Part shown: positions 11,856-23,953 of the stretch, in pieces | How the letters are laid out: each line of letters starts with the position of its first letter | Position numbering within the stretch: position 1 is the first letter of the stretch | Assembly (NCBI RefSeq): GCF_025766255.1 | Contig: NW_026516811.1 | Span: 33,863 to 97,862 of the forward strand | DNA length: 64,000 bases | Origin: Zychaea mexicana | Lineage: Eukaryota; Mucoromycota; Mucoromycetes; Mucorales; Lichtheimiaceae | Reading direction: 5' to 3' | The notes under the pieces: model-generated | Databases searched by the model: none | Seen by the model: only the letters and a program-made list of their open reading frames with translations | Told to the model about the DNA's origin: nothing | Position numbers and translations under genes: made by a program

Positions 11856-14800
11856 TGGTGCCCGCCACCTAGAAACGACAAGTGGACATTTCAAAATTTT
11901 TAATTTCCGCCTCTATAAACTTCTGTTTTTAGCTAGCGATATTTATTCTTCGTCTGTGAGATCATCAATGTCGAAAACTCGCCGGCGGGATTTATATTAT
12001 TTCACTGCTTTTTCTGCTTTTCGTCCAGTGAGTCCTTTCTCATATGCGTCAATATAACGCCATACTTTTCGCTCAAAGCGACGTATCATAGCTAAAGGAA
12101 TGTTGTGTAATGTTTTTGGGAGAGGGATCTGAAGCTATAATACATTCTTCCCTGGCAATTCTCTTTACAGCACCCCAGTATCTTTTAATAAAGTTGCATT
12201 CGCAATGAAACTTGGGGTACAGATCGAATATATGGCCAGCATTTTCAACAGTTTCTGCAAGAGCTGTCGCCTGTCTCCGAAAATCAGGATGGGACCTAAG
12301 AAGATGACGAGCGCAACAGCGGTTATCAGAGTACCAGGGCTGTTCTTATATGTCAACAATAGACCAGGAATCCATGCGCCACGCTCTTGCAAGATCTAAA
12401 CCATTTTATGAATGATAGATACAGGACAAGATCTTGGTGCACAGGAAACATATATATCGGCATTAACTTCAAGCTAAAAAAAATATGATCACTTACTATT
12501 TTGATGCCTTTGAACTTCAGTTGTCCATTATCATCTTTGAGATACATGTTTTGCAGCTTTGGTACCCTCACATACCCGGAGAGCTCGGTATAAAACCATC
12601 CGGACTTAAATGGTTGCTAGGATCGGCACCCGCGTCTGTGGGATGCAGACTCATTCTATTAACGCATAACGCATCTGGTGCAAACGCGTTATGATTGCTA
12701 CTCTGGTCGAAGCAGAAAACAGCTACTTACGATCGTTAAAAACTCAAAATCAAGTAATATATAATATTCTCCCTTCACGTGCACATACCAATGCAAACGT
12801 CTCCATGTAGTGCATTGAAGATCGGGATGGCTCGCTCGCGTAATTGCTTCACCATATTCATGCTAGTCCAGTAGCCGTCCCTATTCGCGCCAGGATAGAA
12901 GATTGCTTTGGATTCCTTGAATTGGAGATCACCAAATCTTTCATCATCTGGATCAATCTTCAACGATCCATGGCAGGAGCACATAAAATCAGAAATCATT
13001 ATTGATTGACCTTGACTTTTAGGTGTCAAAACGGTTTCTTCCTCAGTGAACCATGCAGATTTGACACCGTCGTTCGAGTAGAAAATGCATTCGTCGTGTG
13101 TAACTAGCACATAACGGGTATCGCCATTACGTACAGTGTCCGGAACATACTCGATTGCCATACTCTCGCCGGTGTATGTGACCATATTTTGGCGTATGTC
13201 AGTATTCTCTTGGTCCATTCCTTTCTATATTTCACCACATCATCTCTTTCGTGACCATTCTAAAAAACCTATAAAAGAATTTGAGCTCAGCCTACAATAT
13301 CTGCTCGATCTGTACATCCACTCAACTTATAAATTCGTTCAACCAATATATCCTTTCAATGCATATAGATAGTCAAATGGTAAAAAGCATTCATACGTAC
13401 ATTCTTCATATTTCTTCGGAATTTGTATCCCCGTAAGTGCAAAGCTCTTGCAACTGTTCGTACACCAATCGACACCAGCACACCGAGCTTTCGTGGGATG
13501 ATATCTTCTTGCAATTTTTTTTTGATCAGCTCCACTTCTCTTTGCTGTGGGGGCTGCTCTTTGATCCACTTGTAAATTGCAAGCTTGATATCCTCATCGG
13601 CAAGCAGAAAAATTCGCTTGGAATGCTTGCCTTGGCGATGAGCAGTTACTTTGCTAGTGAGAACATATGATTTGGTTCACGATCTCATTGCCTGACCCAA
13701 ATACTGTATGGAACCACCACCTAATTGTTTCGCAATTCTTTCAGATTCGACGATTTTTAGTTTCTTTTGGCCTTGATGCTCGATTAGATATCCCAGGAAT
13801 TGCAAGACACAATTGTACCGTAGGACATCGTATGGCTTCATTTGGCCTGATGGCGACTGCTGGTTTCAGCTGGTCTGCATCAGTTGTTGCAAAGCCGCAT
13901 GTCTCTCCTTTATTAGCGACTGATCTTCGAGAACGATCAAGGCTTCATCTGCAGCTGACAATGACGATGGATCGGTGGTCGATGATGCAGCAAAGAACTC
14001 TATTATTTTTCGATGCTTTTTACCTGATGCAGCGAGCTCTCTTGCATTTCTACGACGGCGCTGTGTAGTCTTTTGCCATTTCCTGTATTTGGAAACGACT
14101 GCAGTAAGAAGATGACCCAGTCAACAAACAAACTAGAAGAAATAAGTCAATAACACCTCTATAGTCTGGAAGGTAGTCATCGACACCATCTCTCCACTCA
14201 AGACTCAAATTGGTGGCAGAATCTACTAAGGTTGTTGCAGAAACTCCAAGCAGCCGCCAGTTCTCTGCATCAGCAGCGCCTTGATTGGTACTTTCGGCAG
14301 TATCCTCCCACATTTCATCGTCGAAATCGAAAAGCTCATTGTATTCACTTTTGTTCACATTATCCACAAGTGGTATCCAAGTAGGTTCATTAACGCTAGT
14401 AATGAGGGGTAGGTTGACATAATGTAAACAAACTACTCTCAAATGATTCTTAAAAACTGACAGTTCTCTTTGAATGCACAAGAAATTTACTTAAGTGTGT
14501 TCTTTGACTCTTGCATGCTTTTAAGGTGCTTCTGGCACTTGTTGAGTCTCTCCATTGTATGGAATGTTTTGGAAGAAGAAGGAACAATAAAACTTTGTCA
14601 TCCTACTTATAATTTACATGACACCATTACAGTCAATGTTGATCGGAAGGCTGAGGTATACATTGCACCGGCTTTTATCACTAATGTTACACTACCTTCC
14701 TAACATGGAGATCGCCGATTCAATGTCATACACTAGGGTATGGTGGGGTGTACATTCTGACAAAATTATCTGCTAAATTTTCGAATCTACCCCAACTTTG

Positions 14801-14979
14801 ACGCTTTATTTCTCAATTTTTTTTGCCTGTTAATAAATAGAAACGCTTCATAGAATTGCTCTTTGAGCCTCTCTCTATCGTTCTATGAAGCCAAAAAAGT
14901 GGGCTGTATAAGTAAACAAAGTTGTATTAAAACATCAAAAATTGGTCCAAAAATTTATGTTTCTAGGTGGCAGGTACCA
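11856..14979. mobile_element. IS630/Tc1-type DNA transposon inserted in MULE-1
   Basis: A 3,124-base element with inverted ends matching over 21 bases with two mismatches (11,856-11,876 and 14,959-14,979; shared core GCCACCTAGAAAC). It is flanked by a TA dinucleotide on each side (11,854-11,855 and 14,980-14,981). Removing it and one TA restores the MULE-1 codons for Ala-Gly-Met-Glu, which confirms both limits. It carries one degraded minus-strand DDE transposase. TA target use fits the IS630-Tc1-mariner superfamily. Confidence 0.85.
11950..14480 (-). pseudogene. DDE transposase of the fungal IS630/Tc1-like type, decayed
   Basis: Minus strand. The catalytic core is readable: NMVTYTGESM then VLVTHDECIFYSNDG (first acid, about 13,110-13,060), SQGQSIMISDF (about 13,000), FYPGANRDGYWT (about 12,890), SNHNAF (second acid region, about 12,715), and CARHLLRSHPDFRRQATAL with YPKFHCECNFIKRYWGAVKR (third acid region, about 12,310-12,160). 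A C-terminal tail VFDIDDLTDEE lies near 11,975. This order is that of a transposase family common in fungi. Frameshifts near 12,580 and 12,330 and many stops in the N-terminal half (13,400-14,060) mark it as inactive. The start at about 14,480 is a guess. Confidence 0.7.
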
Positions 14980-14989
14980 TATGGAGCTA

Positions 14990-15070
14990 CAGTGGACCCC
15001 CTTTAATGTCAACCCTCAAGTACAGCTGAAAGTGTTGACGCTAACGGGGGTTGACGTTAAAGGGGGTGGA
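14990..15070. repeat. Left end of the Tigger element with subterminal inverted copy
   Basis: The 26-base terminal repeat is followed within 30 bases by an inverted, slightly diverged copy (15,034-15,070; GTTGACGTTAAAGGGGGT). The end can therefore fold on itself. The right end (17,030-17,125) instead has two direct copies of GTTGACATTAAAGGGG next to each other and a partial third. These look like multiple transposase binding sites. Confidence 0.7.
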
Positions 15071-15187
15071 CTATTTAGGAACAAAGTTTAACCGTATAAT
15101 AAAAGTTTTGAACCAGCGCACCCCGACACACTGTAGTACCGTACTGTATATAAAGAATAACTTCTGGAAGATTGAAATGTTGTCAAA

Positions 15188-16950
15188 ATGTCTAGCTCTA
15201 CTTCAACTACCACACTACGTGAGTACGTCTCCTTCACTAACGAGCAACGCGATCTGATTGTCGCTTACAAGAGCTCGAAGAAGGGCATTACACTGCAGAT
15301 GGCGGCAGAGTATGCCAAAAAGGAGTTTCGCTTGAGTAAGGTCCCTAGCAAGAGCACTATCTCCAAAATTATCAAGCGAAAATCCACCGAAGCTCCTGGT
15401 GACGAAAGGGACGCCAAAAGGATGCGCAATAGAAAAGGACAATATCCTGTAAGTATGAGTATATAGTATATATATAGCAGTAGTAATATATGTTTGATTG
15501 AACTGTACTGATAGCTATTGTTTCTCTTCGTCCATCTGAAATGATGTTCCATATATAGCAAGTTGAAGAAGCGGTGTTGCTTTGGATTAACTGTGCACAA
15601 AAAAATAAAATCCAGATAACCTGGGACCTGATTCAAACGAAGGCCCGGAACTTTGCAGAATTGATTGGAATTCAAGCATTCAAGGCATCAAATGGCTGGG
15701 CGGACCGATTCTCAAGGAGATATGGGCTAAGTGCACATAGCATCCATGGAGAAGCGCAATCAGCAGACCTTGATGCCCTTGAAGCACAGAGGGATACTAT
15801 CCGTGCCAAGCTTGAACGATACGAGAAACAAGATATCTATAATCTTGATGAAACCAGCTTGTTTTATCGCTTGGAGCCGAAGACAACAATTGGGACTCAA
15901 GGGTTCAGCGGCAGAAAACAAGACAAGACAAGACTCTCAGTCGCGCTTCTTTGCAATGCAGATGGTAGTGATAAATGGGTTGATCCCATTATCATTGGTC
16001 ATGCTGTATGTCCAGACTCGTTCAAGGTTGATAAAAAACGCAAGGATGCTGCCTTTCATGGCTTCAAGCAATACTTCGTCAATCAGAAGGCTTGGATGAC
16101 TAGAAAGTGTTTCCGAGAGATTCTGAGAAAATTCGATCGAGCCATGGGTGCCAGGAAGAGAAAAGTGATCTTGCTACTAGACAACTTTTCTGGACATTAT
16201 GTCGATTATGAACCTGTCAACGTTGAGCTTTTGTTCTTGCCTCCCAACACGACATCCGTGATCCAACCTCTCGATGGGGGGATTATTCGGTCGTTTAAGG
16301 CACAGTACAAACGACGACAGCTGGAAAAGGCGTATCGTTCCATTGGAATGATCCAAAACGGGAATGGTCAAGTCGTGGGCCCCGCTGAAAAAGTTTTCAT
16401 TGTCAATCAACTACAAGCGATGAGGTGGATTCAAGCGGCATGGACGGCAGTAACCGCCGAAACAATCCAAAACTGTTTCCAAGCTACGATCTTCAAGTAT
16501 TTAGGAGAAGGAGATAGTCTTGCTGCTACTGAAGTTGCCCAAGCAGAGGAGACAGACAGATGGGAGTTGGAGGCTCAAGTTCAACAGCTTACCTCTACCG
16601 GAGCTGTCAACCGTGATCAATGTCCTGATGTCAACCTTGATCCTGAGTATGAGCGCGACGTATACCTTGTATCACTAACAGAACAAGAAATCGTTGAGGA
16701 GGTGACAGCTGTTGCTGAAACAAGTGTAGAAGAGGTTGTTGTTGAAGAGGAGGAAGAAAAGGAATTGACGGCTAAAGAGAAATCTGAATGTATCAATACT
16801 TTTCTTGATATTTTGGATAGGGAGGAAGAACTCCATGACGCAGTAGTACATGCCATACCTCAAATCCAATTAATTCGAAATAGATATCAAAAGGCAATGT
16901 ATGCTACGCAATCATCTCTGACAAAATATTTTCAACCAACGACAGAATAA
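15188..16950 (+). CDS. Tigger/jerky-type transposase (CENP-B HTH + DDE_1), 550 aa
   Basis: Two exons, 15,188-15,448 and 15,559-16,950, joined in phase 0 across a 110-base GT-AG intron (gtaagt donor, tatatag acceptor). Residues 15-75 form a CENP-B-type helix-turn-helix; residues about 90-160 a second DNA-binding HTH with NGWADRFSRRYGLSAH. The DDE catalytic core follows: first Asp in IYNLDETSLFYRL, second in LLLDNFSGHY, third in PLDGGIIRSFKAQYKRR. The C-terminus is acidic and coiled. Length matches the Tigger/pogo family (450-600 aa). The enzyme would bind the terminal repeats in the nucleus and move the element into TA sites. All catalytic residues are present. Confidence 0.92.
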
Positions 16951-19142
16951 ATTTTTTTGATTGGATATGTTTGACCTCAATAAGAAGTCAACCCTGGCTA
17001 AGGTGTTGACATTGACCTTATGTAGAAGTTGAAATTTATCTCTGTTAAAATTTGAGGTTCTCAGAAAAAGGTTGACCGTATCGGGGGTTGACATTAAAGG
17101 GGTTGACATTAAAGGGGGTCCACTGTATATGGTGTCATTGCCAATGTGAATGGTGCTGGATTCTTTGTGGCACAAGCAATGCAGACGCCACAATCGATCA
17201 TCCAAAATCACAACCCTTGGAGTGGTTTTTGGGAGAGCTCAAAGAAAGGGGACTAGAACCAGAGTTTATGTTTAGTGATGGTGATGCTGCGCAACTTAGT
17301 GCGATCCAGGCGACATGGGATAGTCGTCGTTGTCCACGTCAATGTCTTTGGCATATAGAGTATTCTATGGAAAGGAAGCTCTCTTCTGGGATAAATTCCA
17401 CCTCCACTTACTATAACGTCTAAGAAGCAATGGTTCAATTCCCGTTTGTCTCGCCTTAATTCACGCCATCCACCGCCACTGATTTGAATCGCATTGTGTG
17501 TGATAAACCAAGAAGAGAGGAAATACTGGGGATGGTCGGCAGGCACTACAGCCGTCATCCAATGATCGCTGAAGGTATTCATGCACGTGGTACAGAAATA
17601 TTAGGTAGATGTAACATTCATTTATATACTTATACATTTGTTTCTATCGTTCTTTTGCTTAGTGTTATATATGATAGGAGCTGCATTTGCTAACTCCAAC
17701 GATATATGGCAACAATGCGCCCAGGAGATGTACGACTACTGTATTATGCATAATCTGCATCATGCATGGGCTTACATGTTTCGCCGATATTACCAGCTTA
17801 ACAAGTGGATAACATGGGCAGCTAGCTCTGTCCCTAATCGCACCCCACTGTGAAGAACAACCATGCTTGTCGAAGCACACTGGAAAGTGCTCAAACGCAA
17901 TCATATGTATACGTACAACTGTGCTAGATTAGATCTCTTGGTATTCGTCATTATACATAGCTATATACCAAAGCTAATTGACCGTTTTAATACCGAGATC
18001 GTGCTTCGCCAAAACCTGACACGCTGGGAGAAAGCGGCATTTCTTCGTGCAACTATATAACCCCAACCTAGTTCAAGGCACATGGTACACATCGATGCAA
18101 CGCTGGACGTGCGGTTGTCCGTCGTTTGTAAAAAGTACATCATACTTGGTATGTAAACACATTGTGCGTGCTTTTCATAATCGGCAAATTGCCCAACGCA
18201 AAAAATACGTTGCCAGAACATGTAGACCTCCTTTCATCAGAATACTACCGGTAAACATCAAATACATAGATTGTAGATAGTCTTTAGGAGCGCAAATCTT
18301 GGTCAGGGTAAGCTTATTATTTTCTTATTTCTTTCTTTACTATTATTTAAATAGCCTCAAGAAAACCCCTTCCATGGCATGCTACTCCCTCGTCATTCTT
18401 CCCTCGACCTAAGCACTACCACCGCCACTCCCACTTCTTTGCTCGAACCAATGACTTCAACAATACCTACACCTGCTGGTACGATTACTGATCCGTTTTT
18501 TATTTGACGACGATGATGATGATGATGAAGAGCAGCAAGCAGCCGGTAATTATACTCCCTCACCACCACCACCATCTATCTCACCACCCCGCCATGTCAT
18601 CGTTGATAAAGAAGCAGCGCAAATCCGTATGGAAAACCGCATGCGTTTGCTTCGACGACTCAACCGTGAGGATGAGGCAGTCATCCGCGAACTACGCGCA
18701 CAAATCCGTCTACGGGAAGAGAATCTACTGTAGTTAGACGAAGAATACAGGGAAGGTCTTCGGCCACTTCAGTTGGGGCGCTAAATGAAGCTCAACAACA
18801 TGATATTGATCGATATCTAGACAATACTTTGACAGAACGCACTCAACGCGTACAACACAGCAACCACCGTGGTCCAGCAAATGAAGATGTGCGACATGTT
18901 TAGCTTTCTTTCCTGTTTTCCTTTCTCTCTCTCATACACATACTTCTTCTTTCTTCTCTTTATCTGTTCCTTCTTTTTTCTTTTGATCAATTCTGTTTTA
19001 AGTTATATTGTTCTACTTATATACACATGTCTCTTGGAATTGCTTTTATTTTTCGCGTCGGTTGTCGCATAGTATATTAGATTGAGCGATTGTATTGCGT
19101 TTTCTCTACCACAGTCCCCGTTGATGGTCGCTCGTCTCCTGA

Positions 19143-19250
19143 TGTGGTAGGCTTCCTCTTAGCCGCGCCTGATTGGCTTGTTTATTCTCAGATAATAAAT
19201 AAATTTAAAAAAAAATTTCGTTGACACTATTCCTTAGCCTTCCTTCAAGC
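19143..19250 (+). repeat. Left inverted terminal repeat of the DIRS element
   Basis: Complementary to 24,106-24,199. Both copies contain GCCTGATTGGCTTGTTTATT (read on the strand of the left copy; the right copy is its complement). Divergence is concentrated in an A-run. Confidence 0.85.
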
Positions 19251-19272
19251 CGCGCATTCGTGGTATACTAGT

Positions 19273-20744
19273 ATGGCCAATGGACTTACGGTCCAGCAAA
19301 TTGAACAATCACAACAACTACTCGAGATCGCCCAACAGACCAATGGTGAGGTCGAGGACAGACAACCAAGAGACACTTCAGCGTCATACCCATTGCTGGA
19401 ACAGATTCTCTCTGACTTAGAGATCTTACCCGAAAACCCCAATAATGACATCAAACGATTCCAAAAACAACTTCTACGATATGAAGGGGACGCTTGGACG
19501 CGGTCTGGCGCTATCAATGCTCCTTTCATCTCCAAATTTAAAAAAGCAACTTTCGAAAGCTACAACGTCATCCTACAAAGATACAAAGATGCAGACAGAC
19601 TCCGAGCCACAGCACGAGCAGCCATTGAACTGTTTGAAGAGCTACAAGAAATCATCAGCTAGGGGTCGCAATTGGACGGGTCGGGTCGGGTCAAGGGTCT
19701 GACCCGTTGACCCGCGGGTCAAGAAAACACTGACCCGACCCGACCCGTTCAACCCGACGGGTCAAAACTCGGGTTGACGGGTCACTACTGATTTTGATTT
19801 GGTGACAAGGGAGGTGTCAATCAACCAGAGCTTGATCACTGGAAGTGCAAAACTACATGTATACACAGCAGTGCTAGCAAGATCTACGTTTTGTGTGATT
19901 ATTCTTAAAGGTAAAGGGGTTTGTGCCATAACAAAAGAAATCGTTTGCACTCACATGCATTAAAGAAAGCATAATGGTTAAAGTGTGGTTAAATATCGAC
20001 TTCCTTTAAATGCCCCTAATCCTTTTCCCTTTTCCCTTTTCTTTTCATTTCTTCCTTCTTCTTTCATTTCTCTTTTCTTAATTCCTTCTACGTCTTTTGT
20101 CAAATCTCGTCTCTCACTGCCACTCTCTATTGTCTATTCTCATTGTACTATTGCTACTTCTTTACTACTATTACATATATTGCTTATAGCTTACTTATCT
20201 TACACTTTTGAATATAAAATATGATCCCACAATGAAAAAGAATATAAGTACGTTTTATGTTACAGTTCCATAGCAGACATATTGACAACTACATCTTTAA
20301 TATAATGATCCTTCCCAACAAGAAGATTGACTACTTGAATACAAGTACCTCATAGATATCATATGTATACACGGGTCACAACGGGTCAACAGATCGGGTC
20401 AAGGGTTAGACGGGTTGACTCGCAGGTCAGAAAAGCATCAACTCGACCCATTGACCCGTCCTCAACCCATGGGTCGGTTTTGACCTGTGGGTCAGATTGC
20501 GACCCCTAATCATCACGGACACTGAGGTCGACAACACTTTTTAACAGCCGGCACGGCTCTAGGAAACATCAATGAAAAAATACATAGACTGGCGATCTTT
20601 GGCTTTGCCAATGCGAAAGTGATGGACCGAGACACCAAGTTCTTTGTCGCAAAAGCTCTCTGGCTTAACGATTATATCGAAGTCGACGGATCCGAAAAAG
20701 AGCTGGCGTTCTCCGAGGAGGACGTTAACAACATCCGCCAATAA
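19273..20744 (+). pseudogene. DIRS gag-like ORF, interrupted by a small transposon
   Basis: The first part, 19,273-19,650 (MANGLTVQQIEQSQQLLEIA, then WTRSGAINAPFISKFKK), stops at a hAT-like insertion (19,658-20,507). It resumes at about 20,545 with AGTALGNINEKIHRLAIFGF and WLNDYIEVDGSEKELAF. A frame change in a T-run (about 20,540) adds damage. A Gly/Arg-rich tail with RGFHRNCGRGRGFARKDL follows to about 20,880, as in nucleic-acid-binding Gag tails. The gag role is inferred from position upstream of the RT and from this tail. Confidence 0.6.
19658..20507. mobile_element. hAT-like non-autonomous element, copy 1
   Basis: An 850-base insertion in the DIRS gag-like ORF, flanked by a perfect 8-base duplication AATCATCA (19,650-19,657 and 20,508-20,515), the size used by hAT elements. 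Ends share AGGGGTCGCAAT as inverted repeat; the left end has three extra bases before it. Both subterminal regions are packed with GGGTC/GACCC motifs, and the interior is pyrimidine-rich with no coding capacity. Confidence 0.75.
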
Positions 20745-21149
20745 TGGCACCAAGATAAACTCATTAGAAGTGTAGTTAGTTCAAAACGTGGAGGATATAG
20801 CCAGCGCGGATTTCATAGAAATTGTGGACGAGGCCGAGGTTTTGCACGCAAGGATCTTGGACAAGGGGGACCGAGACCCCCTGCAAACCAGTCACCAAAC
20901 TCGGACAGTCACTCCCATCAATAATACCACTATCGTCATCAACAACTCCGGCAGTCGCACCGTTGGGTTCGGTAACACAAGCATTCCGAGTAACCATGGA
21001 GGGGATAGTGCTTGGGGGCATCTGAGCCACTTTCTGAATCAATGGAAGAAGATTGCGGCCCACAAATGGCCATTGTCCGTCGAAGACGACTATCGTCTTC
21101 AATGGGTGAGCCCACCTGTGCCCTGGCAACCACTGAGGATTGTACGCAA

Positions 21150-22440
21150 CCAAACCAAGTAAGCAGCTGTAGATCAAGCAGTGAACCAATTCATGTTGGA
21201 TGGAGTGATCGAGCACAGTCCCGATCAAGATCGTCGTTTCCTGTCAACCTTATTTACGATTCAAGAACCAAACAAAGTCAGACCTATTTTATCTTGTGTA
21301 AAGACCAACTCCTATATCATGTGCCAACATTTCAAGATGGAGGGTATTCCGGCGCTCCGGGACCTTTTAGAACCATTAGACAAGATGGCCAAATGCGATC
21401 TGAAGATGGCTTACACAGTGGTCAAGCTGCACAAGGATTCTTGTCGATATCTAGCATTCGAACATCTAGGGGTTGTCTACCAGTACACAAGCATCCCATT
21501 CGGCATGACAGTTTCTCCTTTGGTTTAAACGAAAATTCTTCAGTTTGCCCTGGAAGCTCTACGCAAGATACATCATCTTCGGCTGGTTTACTATCTCGAC
21601 GACATTTGCGTATTGGCAAAGACAGATGCACAGCTACAAAGACACATGAATCTGTTGTTGAATCATCTACAGTCATTAGGTTTTGTAATCAATTGGGACA
21701 AGAGTGTCCTCACACCCTCTTACCAGCAGACATTTTTGGGATTCGAAATAAATTCCAAGTTTATGACCCTGAAGGTTCCACAATCGAAAATTGCCAAGTT
21801 ACGACACTGAATCAAACAAGAGTTGAGCAGCGTATGTTCGTGCCGATGGATAGCCAGCTTAATTGGCAAGATGACCAGCATGATTCCAGCAGTCAAAGAA
21901 GCCCTGTTGCATGTCCGATTTCTTCAATAGAATTTAGCCAAAGGATTGAACAACAAACACAGCCGGTGGGAGGCACCATGCCCATTATCACACGATGCAC
22001 GCCAAGATCTGGAATGGTGGATGAGGACGCAGGCAACCAATCAAGGGTTACCAGTGCGTCAGCCAGCACTGCCGGAACCCCGGCTGACAATACAAGTAGA
22101 TGCTTCCGAAATGGGTTGGGGAGTGTCATCTCCGATGATCCAGACAGCAGGGGTTTGGACGGCGAGCGAGAAGGAATTGTCAATAAACGTCTGCAAACTC
22201 AGGACGATCAAGATTGCAATACAGCTCTATGGGCTAAGGTGCCGAAAGTCTACCATCCATCTCATGTCCGACAACACGACAGCAATAAAGTATGCCTTCC
22301 GGTCGGGAGGAACAGCTTCACGAATATTACAACTGGAAGCCTTGGAGATCTAAGAGCTCTGCAACAAGTACCAACGCAAGATTCACTACCAACACATTTC
22401 AGGAGTCCACAATATGACGGCTGATGCTTTGAGCCGGAAG
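21150..22440 (+). pseudogene. DIRS reverse transcriptase and RNase H, broken
   Basis: RT blocks are readable: DGVIEHSPDQDRRFLSTLFT, KVRPILSCVKTNSYI, KCDLKMAYTVVKLHKDS and YQYTSIPFGMTVSPLV (to 21,526), where a TAA interrupts. The frame then continues with VYYLDDICVLAKT, carrying the catalytic Asp pair (about 21,590-21,620). RNase H follows at about 22,090-22,360 with IQVDASEMGWGV and LMSDNTTAIKYAFRSGG. At least one stop and one frameshift (near 21,810) inactivate it. There is no room for a methyltransferase domain between RNase H and the recombinase. Confidence 0.85.
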
Positions 22441-22739
22441 ACACAACTGTTATACGAAGCCAAACTTCCCTAGAGGGTGTTTTTGAAGATACGCAGACAT
22501 TGGCCACGGAAGCAGATGACAATCGACGCCTTTGCAGCACGTCACAATCGTCAACTACCCGTATATTGGAGTTCTCACCAGGACCCAGAAGCACAAGCAG
22601 TGGATGCATTCCAGCAGAAATGGCTGACGAAAGGTCTGTATCTGAGCCAGCCTTGGCGTCTCATTCCCAAAGTTTTGCACAAAGTACAAGACGATCGTGT
22701 CACGTCAGCAATTCTGGTGACGCCAAACTGGCCTACTTA

Positions 22740-23953
22740 ATTTTGGTTTCCAATGGTACAGAAGAATTACCGCAAGGGCAAGCTGTTGCAGCTGAGGATT
22801 TCCCGGAAATGGTCTTTGATTGCATGGCACTTTTCAAGCAGATGCACTCGCAAGCTGGTGTAACTGGGGAGCTCTGTGCTTATTTAGAAGGTCAGGTTCG
22901 CAGGTCTACAAAAGAAACGTACGATAACATCTGGCGTCAGTGGCTATCATGGTGTACTGATCAAGGCAAGGATCCACGACAATTGGATATACAGTTAATC
23001 GCCCGTTATTTGTTGGGTCTACAAAAACAAGGCATTTCGCTTACACATCTGAACACGACACGATTGGCGTTGGCATTGGTTTATAAGGTCATGGACCTGA
23101 TGAAGGGTGATGATATTGCGTCAGACCGTTTGATGCAATCGTTTTTCCAAGCTGCCAGACGAAAAGAAGTGCGACTGCCAAACTCCGCAGATGAAATCTG
23201 GGATGTGGATGTTTTGTTGAAGCTGGTGCAGTCGTGGGGACCCTCAAGCAAGTTGTCACTGGTAAAATGCAACATAAAACACTGGTTCTTTTGGCGATAG
23301 CATCCATATGGCGTATACGATCTGATCTTGGGCGATTACAATGGCGAGATGTCACAGTTTTTCGTGATCACGATAATAAGTTGAAGGGATTGACATTACT
23401 CATCAGTGAACCTAAAGAAAGCCAGGCAAAGGTGTCTAATATTAGACCGCTCTCCGACCAAAATGTTTCTCCAGTGTATACCACTGCTTTATTCATTGAG
23501 CGCACGACAGTACTTCGCGAAGCCATTGCTACTGGACCATCATTAGCAGACGACCATATGTTTTTCTTGGCATATGTGGATCGACCTGGGTTTCGTCGTT
23601 CCATTCAGATAGCAACCGCAGCAGGGTGGTTGAAGACACTCATGGAAGAGGCAGGCATTGACACGAGTCATTATAAGCCACACTATATCCAGGCAGCTGC
23701 AGCAACCAAGGCAGTGCTGCAAGGCATAGACATCAAGACAGTCAAGATGCATGCAAATTGGAGTTTGCATACAGATACGTTTGAACGCTACTACCACCGG
23801 CCAAATCAACAACATCGCCAGGGTACGGAAATTGCAGCAGCTATTTTTTCACCAACCGAGAACTGTACCACATCAGGAGATGAGCGACCATCAACAGGGA
23901 TTGTGGTAGAGAAAACGCAATACAATCAACAAGTTGATGGGAGCGAGACGTAG
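22740..23953 (+). pseudogene. DIRS tyrosine recombinase, broken
   Basis: N-terminal SAM-like core-binding part: KETYDNIWRQWLSWCTDQGK and LIARYLLGLQKQGISLTHLN (22,910-23,050). It runs in one frame to 23,300 and then shifts to the frame starting near 23,234, which carries the catalytic part. That part reads LLAIASIWRIRSDLGRLQW (Arg box), then HYIQAAAATKAVLQGIDIKT, VKMHANWSLHTDTFERYY. In DIRS recombinases the H-x-x-R box normally reads HSIR; here the Arg is replaced by Gln. The frameshift and the lost Arg both argue against activity. The enzyme would have joined the circular cDNA to the target. Confidence 0.85.

Larger units (their letters stand above)
14990..17125 (+). mobile_element. pogo/Tigger-type DNA transposon, apparently intact
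   Basis: A 2,136-base element with 26-base identical terminal inverted repeats beginning CAGTGGACCCCC (14,990-15,015 and 17,100-17,125) and a TA target duplication (14,988-14,989 and 17,126-17,127). It lies in the MULE-1 gene only 10 bases from the end of the IS630-like element. It holds one two-exon transposase gene with no stop or frameshift. Identical ends plus an open gene suggest a young and possibly active copy. Confidence 0.92.
11793..18900 (+). pseudogene. MULE-1: Mutator-like transposase gene broken by two insertions
   Basis: Plus strand. A 3' splice site (pyrimidine tract then CTAG, 11,770-11,792) precedes an exon reading EYHIDSTFKTNRAGM, the start of a MULE catalytic domain with its first Asp. 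The codons after the first insertion continue with ELYGVIANVNGAGFFVA across the site of the second, and the frame resumes past 17,126 with EWFLGELKERGLEPEFMFSD (second Asp) and QCLWHIEYSMERKL. Later blocks (17,700-18,060) are the helical insert. A SWIM zinc finger, WTCGCPSFVKSTSYLVCKHI, lies at 18,100-18,165, and a decayed charged tail to about 18,900. A TGA at about 17,850 and frameshifts add to the damage. The upstream exons are not visible, so the 5' part is lost or separated by the LINE. Confidence 0.75.

Noticed and set aside
22262..22609. Minus-strand frame opposite the DIRS RNase H
   Set aside because: Antisense to a recognisable coding region and without any motif.
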